Shown: positions 50,687-58,403 of the stretch, piece after piece
Layout of the letters: each line of letters begins with the position of its first letter
How positions within the stretch are numbered: position 1 is the stretch's first letter
Assembly (NCBI GenBank): GCA_041654355.1
Contig: JBAZDQ010000001.1
Location: 144,624 to 208,623 of the forward strand
Length of the DNA: 64,000 nucleotides
Direction: 5' to 3'
DNA from: DMER64 sp041654355
GTDB taxonomy: Bacteria > Bacteroidota > Bacteroidia > Bacteroidales > UBA932
Notes under the pieces: model-generated
What the model was told of the DNA's origin: nothing
The model's input: the letters and a program-made list of their open reading frames with translations, nothing else
The model's database searches: none
Program-made: the position numbers and the translations under genes

Positions 50687-51658
50687 ATGTATGAAACAGA
50701 ACAGATCCGGCAGTTTTTGGGAGACCATTGGAAGGCTTTCCGGGAGATCCTGAAAACTGCCCTGGATTCTCCGTATGTATACCTTTCTTCCCTGGATGCA
50801 TACATATTTAACAAACCCGGTAAACAATTACGTCCGGCCCTGGTATTGTGTACCGCAGGAGTCTGCGGTACGCCCGGGTCTTTAAGCCATGCTGTGGCCG
50901 CTGTGGCCGAGATGATCCACACGGCCACACTCCTTCACGATGATGTGGCTGATAATGCCGAAACCCGGCGCGGCATGACAAGTGTTCAAAAACAATTTGG
51001 TCCGGCTGCTTCCATTCTTTTGGGAGATTACTGGTTTGCGCGGGCTTTCCGTGTCCTGGTGGATTACGACGGATTGCACCTGCTTCCCCTGTATGCAGAT
51101 GCCATACAGGCCCTTAGCGAAGGAGAGGTCCTACAGCTGGAAAAAGGCCGCACACTGGATATTTCGCTTAATGAATATTATTCGGTTTGTGAAAAAAAGA
51201 CGGTCTCTTTATTTCGTACATCCATGATTTCCGGAGCTTTGTCCGTTCCTGAAAAGGAACTATCGGAAAAGTACCTGCCTGTCATTGAAAAAGCGGCTTA
51301 CCATATGGGAATGGCCTTCCAGATAAATGATGACATTATGGATTACAGCCCGGTTGCGGAATCGGGCAAATCCTGTTACCAGGACATTGCCGAGTCCAAG
51401 ATTACCTTGCCCCTGCTGGGAGCACTGGCTAATGCCGGAGAAAAAAATTTCCGTCCGCAGGTGGCCGCATGGATCCGTCAGGTTGAAAAAGAAGACAGGG
51501 AAGCGATGTCCAGGATAATAGCATTTGTCAAAACATACGACGGGATGGAGTATGCCCGTAAAGTCTGGCTGCATCACAGCATAAAAGCGCAAGAACATCT
51601 CAATGCCCTTCCGCCTTCACAGTGGCGGGATTGCCTGTTGAAAATCTCAGGTACGTGA
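50687..51658 (+). CDS. Long-chain polyprenyl diphosphate synthase (IspB-like)
   Basis: A trans-prenyltransferase of 323 residues making the side chain of quinones. GKQLRPALVL, the first aspartate-rich motif DDVAD (85-89, LLHDDVADNAETRRG) and the second motif NDDIMDY in MAFQINDDIMDYSP are visible. Chain length (hepta to deca) cannot be told reliably; menaquinone side chain synthesis is likely in this phylum. The end overlaps convergent trmB by 59 bases, the longest tail overlap in the window. Confidence 0.9.
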   Translation: MYETEQIRQFLGDHWKAFREILKTALDSPYVYLSSLDAYIFNKPGKQLRPALVLCTAGVCGTPGSLSHAVAAVAEMIHTATLLHDDVADNAETRRGMTSVQKQFGPAASILLGDYWFARAFRVLVDYDGLHLLPLYADAIQALSEGEVLQLEKGRTLDISLNEYYSVCEKKTVSLFRTSMISGALSVPEKELSEKYLPVIEKAAYHMGMAFQINDDIMDYSPVAESGKSCYQDIAESKITLPLLGALANAGEKNFRPQVAAWIRQVEKEDREAMSRIIAFVKTYDGMEYARKVWLHHSIKAQEHLNALPPSQWRDCLLKISGT

Positions 51659-52304
51659 TGGGTTTTCCCTGTTCCAGGAATTGATTTTCGTAAAATGTCC
51701 TGACCGTCAGCACCGGATCATGTGCCGGTCTTGTTTTGTTGCCGTATATATCGGGATCGGTTTCCAGCAGTGTTATATCCTCTCTGGATTCCACCACTTT
51801 CCGGGTATAATCGTGTAGTTCCCTGCTGTCTGTTTTTAAATGTATTAACGCACCGGGAGCCAGAAAAGATAAATACCTGTCCAGGAAACGCGGAGATGTC
51901 AGCCGTTTGTTTTCTTTACGTGGCTGCGGATCGGGAAACGTTATCCAGATCTGTGACACCTCATAGGGAGCAAAAAAACTTGCTATTAACTCAATACGGG
52001 TGCGGATAAAAGCCACGTTCTCCAGCTTCTCTTCCAGGGCCGTTTTAGCTCCGCGCCACAAGCGGGCTCCTTTTACATCAATACCTATATAATTAAAAGA
52101 TTTATTCAGCCGGGCCAGAGCCAGTGTGTATTCACCCTTGCCGCAACCCAGTTCCAGGACCAGTGGATTGTTATTTCCAAAAACTTTTTCATTCCAGGAA
52201 CCTTTCAGGGGGTAGTTCCTATGGTACACTTCCTCAAATGTTGCCTGAAAAAGATTAGAAAACGTTTCGTTTTCCCGGAACCTGCGGATTTTATCTTTGC
52301 CCAT
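51600..52304 (-). CDS. trmB: tRNA (guanine46-N7)-methyltransferase TrmB
   Basis: A 234-residue SAM enzyme. NNPLVLELGCGKGEYTLALA is the SAM-binding loop, IGIDVKGARLWRGAKTA follows, and ISQIWITFPDPQPRKENKRLTSPRFLDRY is the TrmB catalytic signature with the FPDP motif. Length is as expected. Its start overlaps the end of gldH by 14 bases on the same strand. Confidence 0.95.
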   Translation of the reverse strand: MGKDKIRRFRENETFSNLFQATFEEVYHRNYPLKGSWNEKVFGNNNPLVLELGCGKGEYTLALARLNKSFNYIGIDVKGARLWRGAKTALEEKLENVAFIRTRIELIASFFAPYEVSQIWITFPDPQPRKENKRLTSPRFLDRYLSFLAPGALIHLKTDSRELHDYTRKVVESREDITLLETDPDIYGNKTRPAHDPVLTVRTFYENQFLEQGKPITYLRFSTGNPATVKAEGH

Positions 52305-52755
52305 ATCCGGTTTCTTTCATTAACACGCCTATCAAAACCACTCCCGACAGTGTCTTATCCGGCATATTATGCGCTATGCGCCAGGGATAAAAAGAGGTAT
52401 GTGCCCGGAATCCCAAAGAATCCAAAAGGAACCGGTAGTCCAGGAAACGGCCTGCAGGCAGAGCATTTTCAGGGATCAGGGGAAACCACAATGTGTCTTT
52501 AGCTTCCGGATGTGTTACCACAACTGACAGGTATGAATAAGGGTAATCCCGGGTAACCCGCACGTCCAGCCAGGCATGATACAAAGACGTTGTATCGGGG
52601 ACCGCCAGTTCCAGTTCCAGGTTGTTGTATTTATTCCAGAGGGCATCGGCAAGATGAAGCTGCTGCTGACTGGCAGAAGGAGAAGAGCAGGACGCTGACG
52701 CCAAAAGGAAAATCCACAAAACAGGCCTGGGGATCTTATGATTTCTTAGGATCAT
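52291..52755 (-). CDS. gldH: Gliding motility lipoprotein GldH
   Basis: A 154-residue lipoprotein. I place the start at 52755 (MILRNHKIPRPVLWIFLLASASC, lipid Cys23), far inside a longer frame whose first 67 codons only overlap the next gene. The core matches GldH: YNNLELELAVPDTTSLYHAWLDVRV and a C-terminal IAHNMPDKTLSGVVLIGVLM. In Flavobacteria GldH is needed for gliding; in Bacteroidales it is kept without gliding and its job is uncertain. Neighbours trmB, ricT-like and holB overlap or abut it, an arrangement I recall from other members of the phylum. Confidence 0.85.
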   Translation of the reverse strand: MILRNHKIPRPVLWIFLLASASCSSPSASQQQLHLADALWNKYNNLELELAVPDTTSLYHAWLDVRVTRDYPYSYLSVVVTHPEAKDTLWFPLIPENALPAGRFLDYRFLLDSLGFRAHTSFYPWRIAHNMPDKTLSGVVLIGVLMKETGYGQR

Positions 52756-53884
52756 TTTTCCTGCGATTGTTTTTCCTGCGTTTATTTTTTTGTTTTTTAT
52801 CAAAACGGGTAATGCTCTCTTCCCCGGCAGCCGATTTAAAACCGTTTTGTTCCCCGTTGGCTTTCGGTTTGTCATACAGGGAAGCCACATTAATCCCCTG
52901 ACGGTTGGCTGCGAGCATTTCCCGGACCTTTTTTGCGGCGACCGGTTGCATGTCACTCATGCTGTGAGGATCCCGGCTGAACCACATGGTCCCTTTCAAT
53001 ACATCCGTTTTTACCAGGTAAACAGGTCCATCCGTAGTTTCTATGGGTTGCGTAACTTCAGGGATATTTTTGATGGCATCCATATACACCGGCGTTTCGT
53101 AATCTATACAGCATTTAAGTTTGGAGCACTGTCCCGCCAACTTCTGGGGATTCAGGGAAAGGTCCTGTATCCTTGCCGATTGTGTGGTAACTGAATTAAA
53201 ATCCGCCATCCAGCGGCTGCAGCATAATTCCTGGCCGCATACCCCCAGCCCGCCTATCAACCCCGCTTCTTGTCGTGCTCCGAACTGCCTCATTTCTATG
53301 CGGATGCAAAATTCAGAGGCAAACAGCTTGATCAGCTTTCTGAAATCCACCCGTTCATCGGCTATATAATAGAAGATGGCTTTGGTTCCGTCTCCCTGGA
53401 ATTCCACATCACCTATCTTCATTTGCAAACCTTCGGCAGCAGCAATCTGTCTTGCCCGCATCATCACATGATGTTCACGCGAAATGGCTTCCTGCCATTT
53501 TTCCAGGTCCAGCAATTTGGCTTTCCGGTATATTTTCCTGAATTCGTAAGTTTCCGGATTCAGCTTGTGGCGTTTCATCTGTTTCAAAACGAGCGGACCG
53601 GCCAGGTTTACCAGTCCAATGTCATGACCGGTGGCAGCCTCTACCGCTACAATGTCCCCAACCTTTAAAGAAATACCGGAAGCATTCCGGTAAAATCCTT
53701 TGTGCGTGTTTTTAAAACGGATTTCAAAAATATCGTTGTATTGTTGAGGATCCAGCCCTTCCAGCCAGTTGTAGGTTGCCAGTTTACAGGTACTGTAATT
53801 CATGGTGCACTTCAGATCTCCCATGGGAGTCCGCTCCACCAGGCATCCGCGTGAACAATCGTGTTTTATATTATTTTCTTCCAT
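52736..53884 (-). CDS. PSP1-domain protein, RicT/YaaT-like
   Basis: A 382-residue protein with the PSP1 domain in the middle (ISREHHVMMRARQIAAAEGLQMKIGDVEFQGDG). Its cysteine-rich signature GGLGVCGQELCCSRW and CSKLKCCIDYE would bind an Fe-S cluster as in RicT of the RicAFT complex (RNA maturation in Bacillus). An N-terminal CxxxC-containing leader (KHDCSRGCLV) adds further cysteines. The C-terminal 60 residues are Lys/Arg/Asn-rich (KKQKNKRRKNNRRK), suggesting RNA contact. Its role in Bacteroidetes is not established. Confidence 0.87.
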   Translation of the reverse strand: MEENNIKHDCSRGCLVERTPMGDLKCTMNYSTCKLATYNWLEGLDPQQYNDIFEIRFKNTHKGFYRNASGISLKVGDIVAVEAATGHDIGLVNLAGPLVLKQMKRHKLNPETYEFRKIYRKAKLLDLEKWQEAISREHHVMMRARQIAAAEGLQMKIGDVEFQGDGTKAIFYYIADERVDFRKLIKLFASEFCIRIEMRQFGARQEAGLIGGLGVCGQELCCSRWMADFNSVTTQSARIQDLSLNPQKLAGQCSKLKCCIDYETPVYMDAIKNIPEVTQPIETTDGPVYLVKTDVLKGTMWFSRDPHSMSDMQPVAAKKVREMLAANRQGINVASLYDKPKANGEQNGFKSAAGEESITRFDKKQKNKRRKNNRRKNDPKKS

Positions 53885-53895
53885 TGGTTTAAAGA

Positions 53896-54861
53896 CTATC
53901 TCTGCAAAGATAGAAAAAAGTCAAACGCCAGCGAACAGAACAAAGGACGTGCATTAACGTTGCGCTCCAGTTGCTCCATGGAGGTGTTCAGCCGGAGGTA
54001 TATCTTTTGAAAGAAAACGCCTCCCATTCGATTGGCATAATGCGCAGCCGCGGTTTCCGCCGGTTTGTCCAGGAAGGCCAGTTGCGGTACTCCCAGGAAT
54101 ATCATGTAATACTGACGCAGGATCTGCAGGGAATCGGACAGGAATGCCTTTTGGGATTCCCTTCCGCGGGAGGCCATATCCTCGGCCCATTCCAGTATCC
54201 CCGAAGGTTTCCCGGCAAAACACAGGTCCAGGAGGTTTTGCAACGTGGCATAGGATTGGGCAGAAACCGGCTTGCGCTCTTTCGGGGGGACCTGCAAATG
54301 CATGCACCGGCTGCGGATGGTGGGCAATAATTGGTCGGGGCGGTGGCTGACTAGTAAAAAATAGGTGCCCGGAGAGGGTTCTTCCAGGATCTTGAGCAAT
54401 TTGTTGGATGCAGAAATGTTCATGCGTTCCGGAAGCCAAATGATCATTACCCGTGCACCCCCTTCAAACGATCTGAACTGAAGTTTGCGGATTATGTTTT
54501 CTGCTTCTGCTGTCCCTATGGCACCTTGTTTGTTTTCGATGTCCATTTTTTCATACCACTGCTGTTCTGTGATGCCGGGATTGTCCAGGAACGCCTGTCT
54601 CCACAAGTCAATAAAATCATCTGTTACGGGCATGCGGGAAGCAGTTGCGCCTTTTGCCCGGTTCACGGGAACTACAAAATGCAGATCCGGGTGTATCCCG
54701 TTTTGGGTTTTCCGGCAGGAAGGACAAGTTCCGCACGCCTGCCCGTCTTCCGTTCTTTGGGTGCAGAGTATGTGTTTAGCCAGAGAGAGGGCTTCCGGTA
54801 AAGCACCGGAGCCCTCTTCTCCACTAAACAATATAGCGTGAGACAACGTGTCTATTCGCAC
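53896..54861 (-). CDS. holB: DNA polymerase III delta-prime subunit (HolB-like)
   Basis: A 321-residue clamp-loader AAA+ subunit. The zinc module CGTCPSCRKTQNGIHPD and LLKILEEPSPGTYFLLVSHRPDQLLPTIRSRC (sensor 1 and SRC motif) identify the DnaX/HolB family. The Walker A position reads GEEGSGALPE without lysine, so it should not hydrolyse ATP, as known for delta-prime. The only usable start is the GTG at 54861, which leaves an unusually short N-terminus: the usual region before the first strand is missing. It overlaps the upstream TPR gene by 10 bases. Confidence 0.85.
   Translation of the reverse strand: MRIDTLSHAILFSGEEGSGALPEALSLAKHILCTQRTEDGQACGTCPSCRKTQNGIHPDLHFVVPVNRAKGATASRMPVTDDFIDLWRQAFLDNPGITEQQWYEKMDIENKQGAIGTAEAENIIRKLQFRSFEGGARVMIIWLPERMNISASNKLLKILEEPSPGTYFLLVSHRPDQLLPTIRSRCMHLQVPPKERKPVSAQSYATLQNLLDLCFAGKPSGILEWAEDMASRGRESQKAFLSDSLQILRQYYMIFLGVPQLAFLDKPAETAAAHYANRMGGVFFQKIYLRLNTSMEQLERNVNARPLFCSLAFDFFLSLQR
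53905..53912 (-). promoter_or_regulatory. -7 element of the ricT-like/gldH/trmB run
   Basis: Minus-strand TATCTTTG inside the last codons of holB, 20 bases before the ricT-like start. It would allow ricT, gldH and trmB to be expressed independently of holB. Confidence 0.5.
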
Positions 54862-55805
54862 TTCAATTCGGTTTTTATCTTGTATTCCGCTATGGACTTA
54901 AAATTGGGGTCATTCAGAATCTTATGATAATAAGTACAGGCATTGGCTTTGTCTCCCAGTCCTTCGTATACTACTGCCAGGCGGTAGTAAGTGGTGTTAA
55001 TATCCTTTGCCTGCGGATTACTTTTCATAACTTTTTCCCAGGCGGTCAATGCTTCCGGAAAACGTTTCAGTTCCATGGCTGCTAAACCCAAAAGTTTGTT
55101 GGACTGCGCATTATCAACGTACTGAATGGCCTTTGAAGAAGCTTCGTATACCTGATCCCAGTCCTTGGTTTTTTGAGCATTGACTGCTTTCCTTAAAAAG
55201 ATAGAAGCCGAAAGACGTTGGGCATTCGCTTCTTGTCCGAACTCGGCCGCCTTGTCCAGGGCAGCCAGGGCTTCATCTTCCAGGCCGCTGTTTGCCGAGG
55301 CCTGACCCAGGCGCAGGTAAGCAACGCCGTTTGACGGGTCAAAGTCAAGGGCTTTTTTATAATTTTCTATGGCCTGGGCGAAATCTTTTTTTCCAAAAGA
55401 TTCGTTGGCAATGATGTAATATATTTTGGATTTCAGATCTGTTACTTCTTCCGGAATTCCGGATGCATCACCATAAGCAAGGGCTGTTTCTACGGCTTTG
55501 TCCAGAACGGGCAGGGAAGCGGCCCCGTCTCCGTTGGCAGCCATTTCTTTGGCTTGACGCAGATAGAGCTGGGGGATCAGGTTTTTGCAATCCGTAACAA
55601 CGGAAGCGCCTTCTTCACCCAGAGTGGCACCCAAATCCAGTGCCTTGCTAAGCTGTTCTATGGCGTTGGTATAATTGCCTTCCTGTGCGGCAGTTGCTCC
55701 CAGATTGTATGCCTCAATGGCAGCGTTGAGGTCCTGTGCCTGCATGAAACCCGCACAGGCGATTAAAAGCACGACAGTGGCGCAAAAAGTTTTGAATCTT
55801 TTCAT
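54852..55805 (-). CDS. Exported TPR protein
   Basis: A 317-residue protein with a signal peptide (MKRFKTFCATVVLLIACAGFMQAQ) and at least five TPR units (for example AYNLGATAAQEGNYTNAIEQL, NESFGKKDFAQAIENYKKAL, GLAAMELKRFPEALTAWEKV). It is probably a periplasmic scaffold. It is divergent from the M16-like gene across a compact promoter pair and precedes holB with a 10-base overlap. Confidence 0.85.
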   Translation of the reverse strand: MKRFKTFCATVVLLIACAGFMQAQDLNAAIEAYNLGATAAQEGNYTNAIEQLSKALDLGATLGEEGASVVTDCKNLIPQLYLRQAKEMAANGDGAASLPVLDKAVETALAYGDASGIPEEVTDLKSKIYYIIANESFGKKDFAQAIENYKKALDFDPSNGVAYLRLGQASANSGLEDEALAALDKAAEFGQEANAQRLSASIFLRKAVNAQKTKDWDQVYEASSKAIQYVDNAQSNKLLGLAAMELKRFPEALTAWEKVMKSNPQAKDINTTYYRLAVVYEGLGDKANACTYYHKILNDPNFKSIAEYKIKTELKCE

Positions 55806-55844
55806 TGTTTAGTATTTATAGAGTTAACGAATGTCTTAAGCGAA

Positions 55845-55872
55845 CAAAAATAAAGCTTTTTTTTTACCTTTG
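55845..55872. promoter_or_regulatory. Divergent promoter pair, TPR gene and M16-like gene
   Basis: Minus-strand TATTTTTG (55845-55852) and plus-strand TACCTTTG (55865-55872), 12 bases apart. Leaders are about 40 and 28 bases, longer than at most other divergent pairs here. Confidence 0.55.
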
Positions 55873-55900
55873 CAATTACTTGATACATAAATTGTGCCGT

Positions 55901-58375
55901 ATGAAAATGCGTTGCCTGTCTTTGCTTTTCATGTTTATTTTGTTTTCCGCGGCAGCTTCGGCCTCAACGTCCTATGCTTCTGCCGTACACCGGGACAGCC
56001 GGTTCCGTACCGGGCAGCTTTCCAACGGTCTCACCTATTATATAAGGATTAATGATCTTCCAAAAGGCCAGATGCACTTTTTACTGGTGCAAAAACCGGA
56101 CAGGACCCCGTTCTTCAAACAAGTCCTGACTGCCCCGGCAACCGCAGACGAAGGCATAGCGCAACTGGAACGTGCCCTGCGCGAACAGCATGTTACTACA
56201 CCGGGGAAATACAGGCCTCACCTTCAGGGGGTTATCCTGATAGGTGCTTTTAATGCGGATACGGTTGAGATCATGCTGCGCCGGGAACTGGGAACGCTTC
56301 CTGCTTCGGTGGATGTGATGCAGGCCCAGGAAGTGCCGCAGGGAATCGATTCCGCACTGGCGGCAAAGTCTTACTCGGCAAAACCCCTTCCCCCGGTCCT
56401 GCAGGACGGGTATCCCCGCGTGGAAATAGCCTTTCCGCTGCCGGACCTCCCGCGGGAGATCCGCACCGGAAGCGAATATTTCATTATGGATTTCATGCGG
56501 TATGTTACCCGGTATGCCGCTTCTGCATCCCTGGAACCACCGGCGGTTGTATCTGCCGGGGATTACCTGGTATGGGCATCGCGCACCCATCCTGACAGCC
56601 TTGCCCGGACTTTTTGCGACTTGTCGGGGGCCTGCCTGCGCCTGGTAAGGGAAGGAATTTCCCCGGAACTGTTTACCCGGGCCCGGGAAGATTACATCAC
56701 ACGGGAAACGTTGTTGTATAAAAACAAGAACGCCCGCACCAATGATTATTATACCCAATCCTGTATAGAACACTTTTTTAACGGAACACCAGTCCCGTCT
56801 GCCGGGTGGAGGTACCGGTTTGTTACTGAAATGGTGCCTTACGTGACTTGCGACCACGTGAACGGATACATCAAAAATGTTATGTTGTCCGGGGCTCCTG
56901 AGATTACCCTTTATAAAACTGCCGGTCCGGCCGACAGCCTGATTGAGCCGGTTGCCTTTTTACCTGAAGAATTGCTGGAAGAACGGGCCCGTTTGACGGA
57001 AGAACTTTCCGGAATGTTGTTTCCTTTTGACGACACCCTGCTCATGGAACTTGCGGCCAGAATCCTGGATATTGACCTGCGATTGCAATTGGACAGCCTG
57101 GAACGGAACCGGGTAATTCCCGTGGTGAACGTAGACAGCCTGGAATCCCTTTTCCGCCTGGTTTGGAACGACACCCTGTTGCCACCGGTCAGGGAACGCA
57201 GGATGTTTCCCGCAGATTCAACAACAAGGGGAAAAGTGGAACGTCAGATGCAAACGGCCCACAAAGGTGTTTCCGTCTGGCAATTGTCCGGAGGGTCTCT
57301 GTTATATGTAAGGCCGGACACGCTCGTGCGGGGCAAGGTGTATTTTGCTGCCGTGGAAAGGGATCCGGAAGTGTTTATGCCTTATGTTCCCCAGGATGTG
57401 TTCCGCAGGGGGACGGGGCCTTTGTTATGGAAACAAACATCCCAGGGATTGCTGCTGGAAAGTGAAACCAGGACGGATTCCCTGGAACTATTGTTGCAGG
57501 GCGCATCCCGCCAGGTAAATGAATTGCTGCTCTATCCCCCGATAATGCACGGTATATGGCAGGAGCGTATTAAACACGTGCAAACATCCAGGGAATTGTC
57601 CCGGACCATTTTGCTGGACACCCTGCAAACCCTGCTCTTTGACAGGAAGCAACCCGGAGAACCGGCTGTGCCCAAAGGTTTTGATTTTGTCTGCACCGGG
57701 GATTTCCCGCCCGATTCCCTGGTCATTCTTGCCGAGAAATACCTGGCCGGTATTCCCAACCGGGATATGCGGGCTGCCAATCCCGTTCTTCCCCGGGAAG
57801 GCATTCGGCGGGGATTGTACGATCATACAATAGTTTTTCCCAATCCAGCAGGCGAAAGCAAAACCGCCAGGGTATATTCCGGCCCCTGTCCTTATACATT
57901 GGAACAATATGTCTTGTTAAGAATGCTGGAAAGACTGGTGGAACAGGCTACCGATAAATCTGTGTTTGTCCGGTCTTCGCTGGAATATTATCCCAGGGGA
58001 CATTATTTCCTGTACCTGGGTTTTTATGCACAGGCCACCGATTTTGCTTACAACGAACACCGCCTGGACCAGGTCCTGGCAGATCTTGCGGCTTTTGGGC
58101 CTTCTGCAGAACAACTTGAAAATGCCCGTCATTCGTTATTGGTAGAGCATCAGGCGCAATGGCAGGACCCGGCATTTCATTTAAAGATGCTTATCTTCTA
58201 CAGCCGCAGCAACAGGGATTTTGTAACCGGGTATGAAACGCTTATTAACCAAACAGATATAGCCATGATCAGGGATTTTGTCCGCCAGATCATGGAGTAC
58301 GGGAACGCTTCCAGGGTGGTTCTTTCAGGTGCAACAAATGATATGAAAGATGCGTCTTATTCAAAAAATCCGTAA
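55901..58375 (+). CDS. M16-peptidase-like protein lacking the zinc site
   Basis: From the ATG at 55901 (signal MKMRCLSLLFMFILFSAAASAST) it has 824 residues. The opening FRTGQLSNGLTYYIR and the later GVILIGAFNADTVEIMLRRELGTLP match Bacteroidetes periplasmic M16 (pitrilysin-like) peptidases. The block between them, which should hold HxxEH and its helix, is replaced by a short unrelated stretch (about residues 60-90), so no HxxEH is present. The second and third M16 domains look intact. It is probably catalytically inactive, acting as a partner or binding protein. The BACON lipoprotein gene starts 28 bases after its stop. Confidence 0.82.
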   Translation: MKMRCLSLLFMFILFSAAASASTSYASAVHRDSRFRTGQLSNGLTYYIRINDLPKGQMHFLLVQKPDRTPFFKQVLTAPATADEGIAQLERALREQHVTTPGKYRPHLQGVILIGAFNADTVEIMLRRELGTLPASVDVMQAQEVPQGIDSALAAKSYSAKPLPPVLQDGYPRVEIAFPLPDLPREIRTGSEYFIMDFMRYVTRYAASASLEPPAVVSAGDYLVWASRTHPDSLARTFCDLSGACLRLVREGISPELFTRAREDYITRETLLYKNKNARTNDYYTQSCIEHFFNGTPVPSAGWRYRFVTEMVPYVTCDHVNGYIKNVMLSGAPEITLYKTAGPADSLIEPVAFLPEELLEERARLTEELSGMLFPFDDTLLMELAARILDIDLRLQLDSLERNRVIPVVNVDSLESLFRLVWNDTLLPPVRERRMFPADSTTRGKVERQMQTAHKGVSVWQLSGGSLLYVRPDTLVRGKVYFAAVERDPEVFMPYVPQDVFRRGTGPLLWKQTSQGLLLESETRTDSLELLLQGASRQVNELLLYPPIMHGIWQERIKHVQTSRELSRTILLDTLQTLLFDRKQPGEPAVPKGFDFVCTGDFPPDSLVILAEKYLAGIPNRDMRAANPVLPREGIRRGLYDHTIVFPNPAGESKTARVYSGPCPYTLEQYVLLRMLERLVEQATDKSVFVRSSLEYYPRGHYFLYLGFYAQATDFAYNEHRLDQVLADLAAFGPSAEQLENARHSLLVEHQAQWQDPAFHLKMLIFYSRSNRDFVTGYETLINQTDIAMIRDFVRQIMEYGNASRVVLSGATNDMKDASYSKNP

Positions 58376-58403
58376 CTTGCACCCCCTTACGTCGGTTTAC
58401 ATA

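Noticed and set aside
52756..52956. N-terminal extension of GldH
   Set aside because: The extra 67 codons lie wholly inside the ricT-like gene and precede the real lipoprotein signal peptide.
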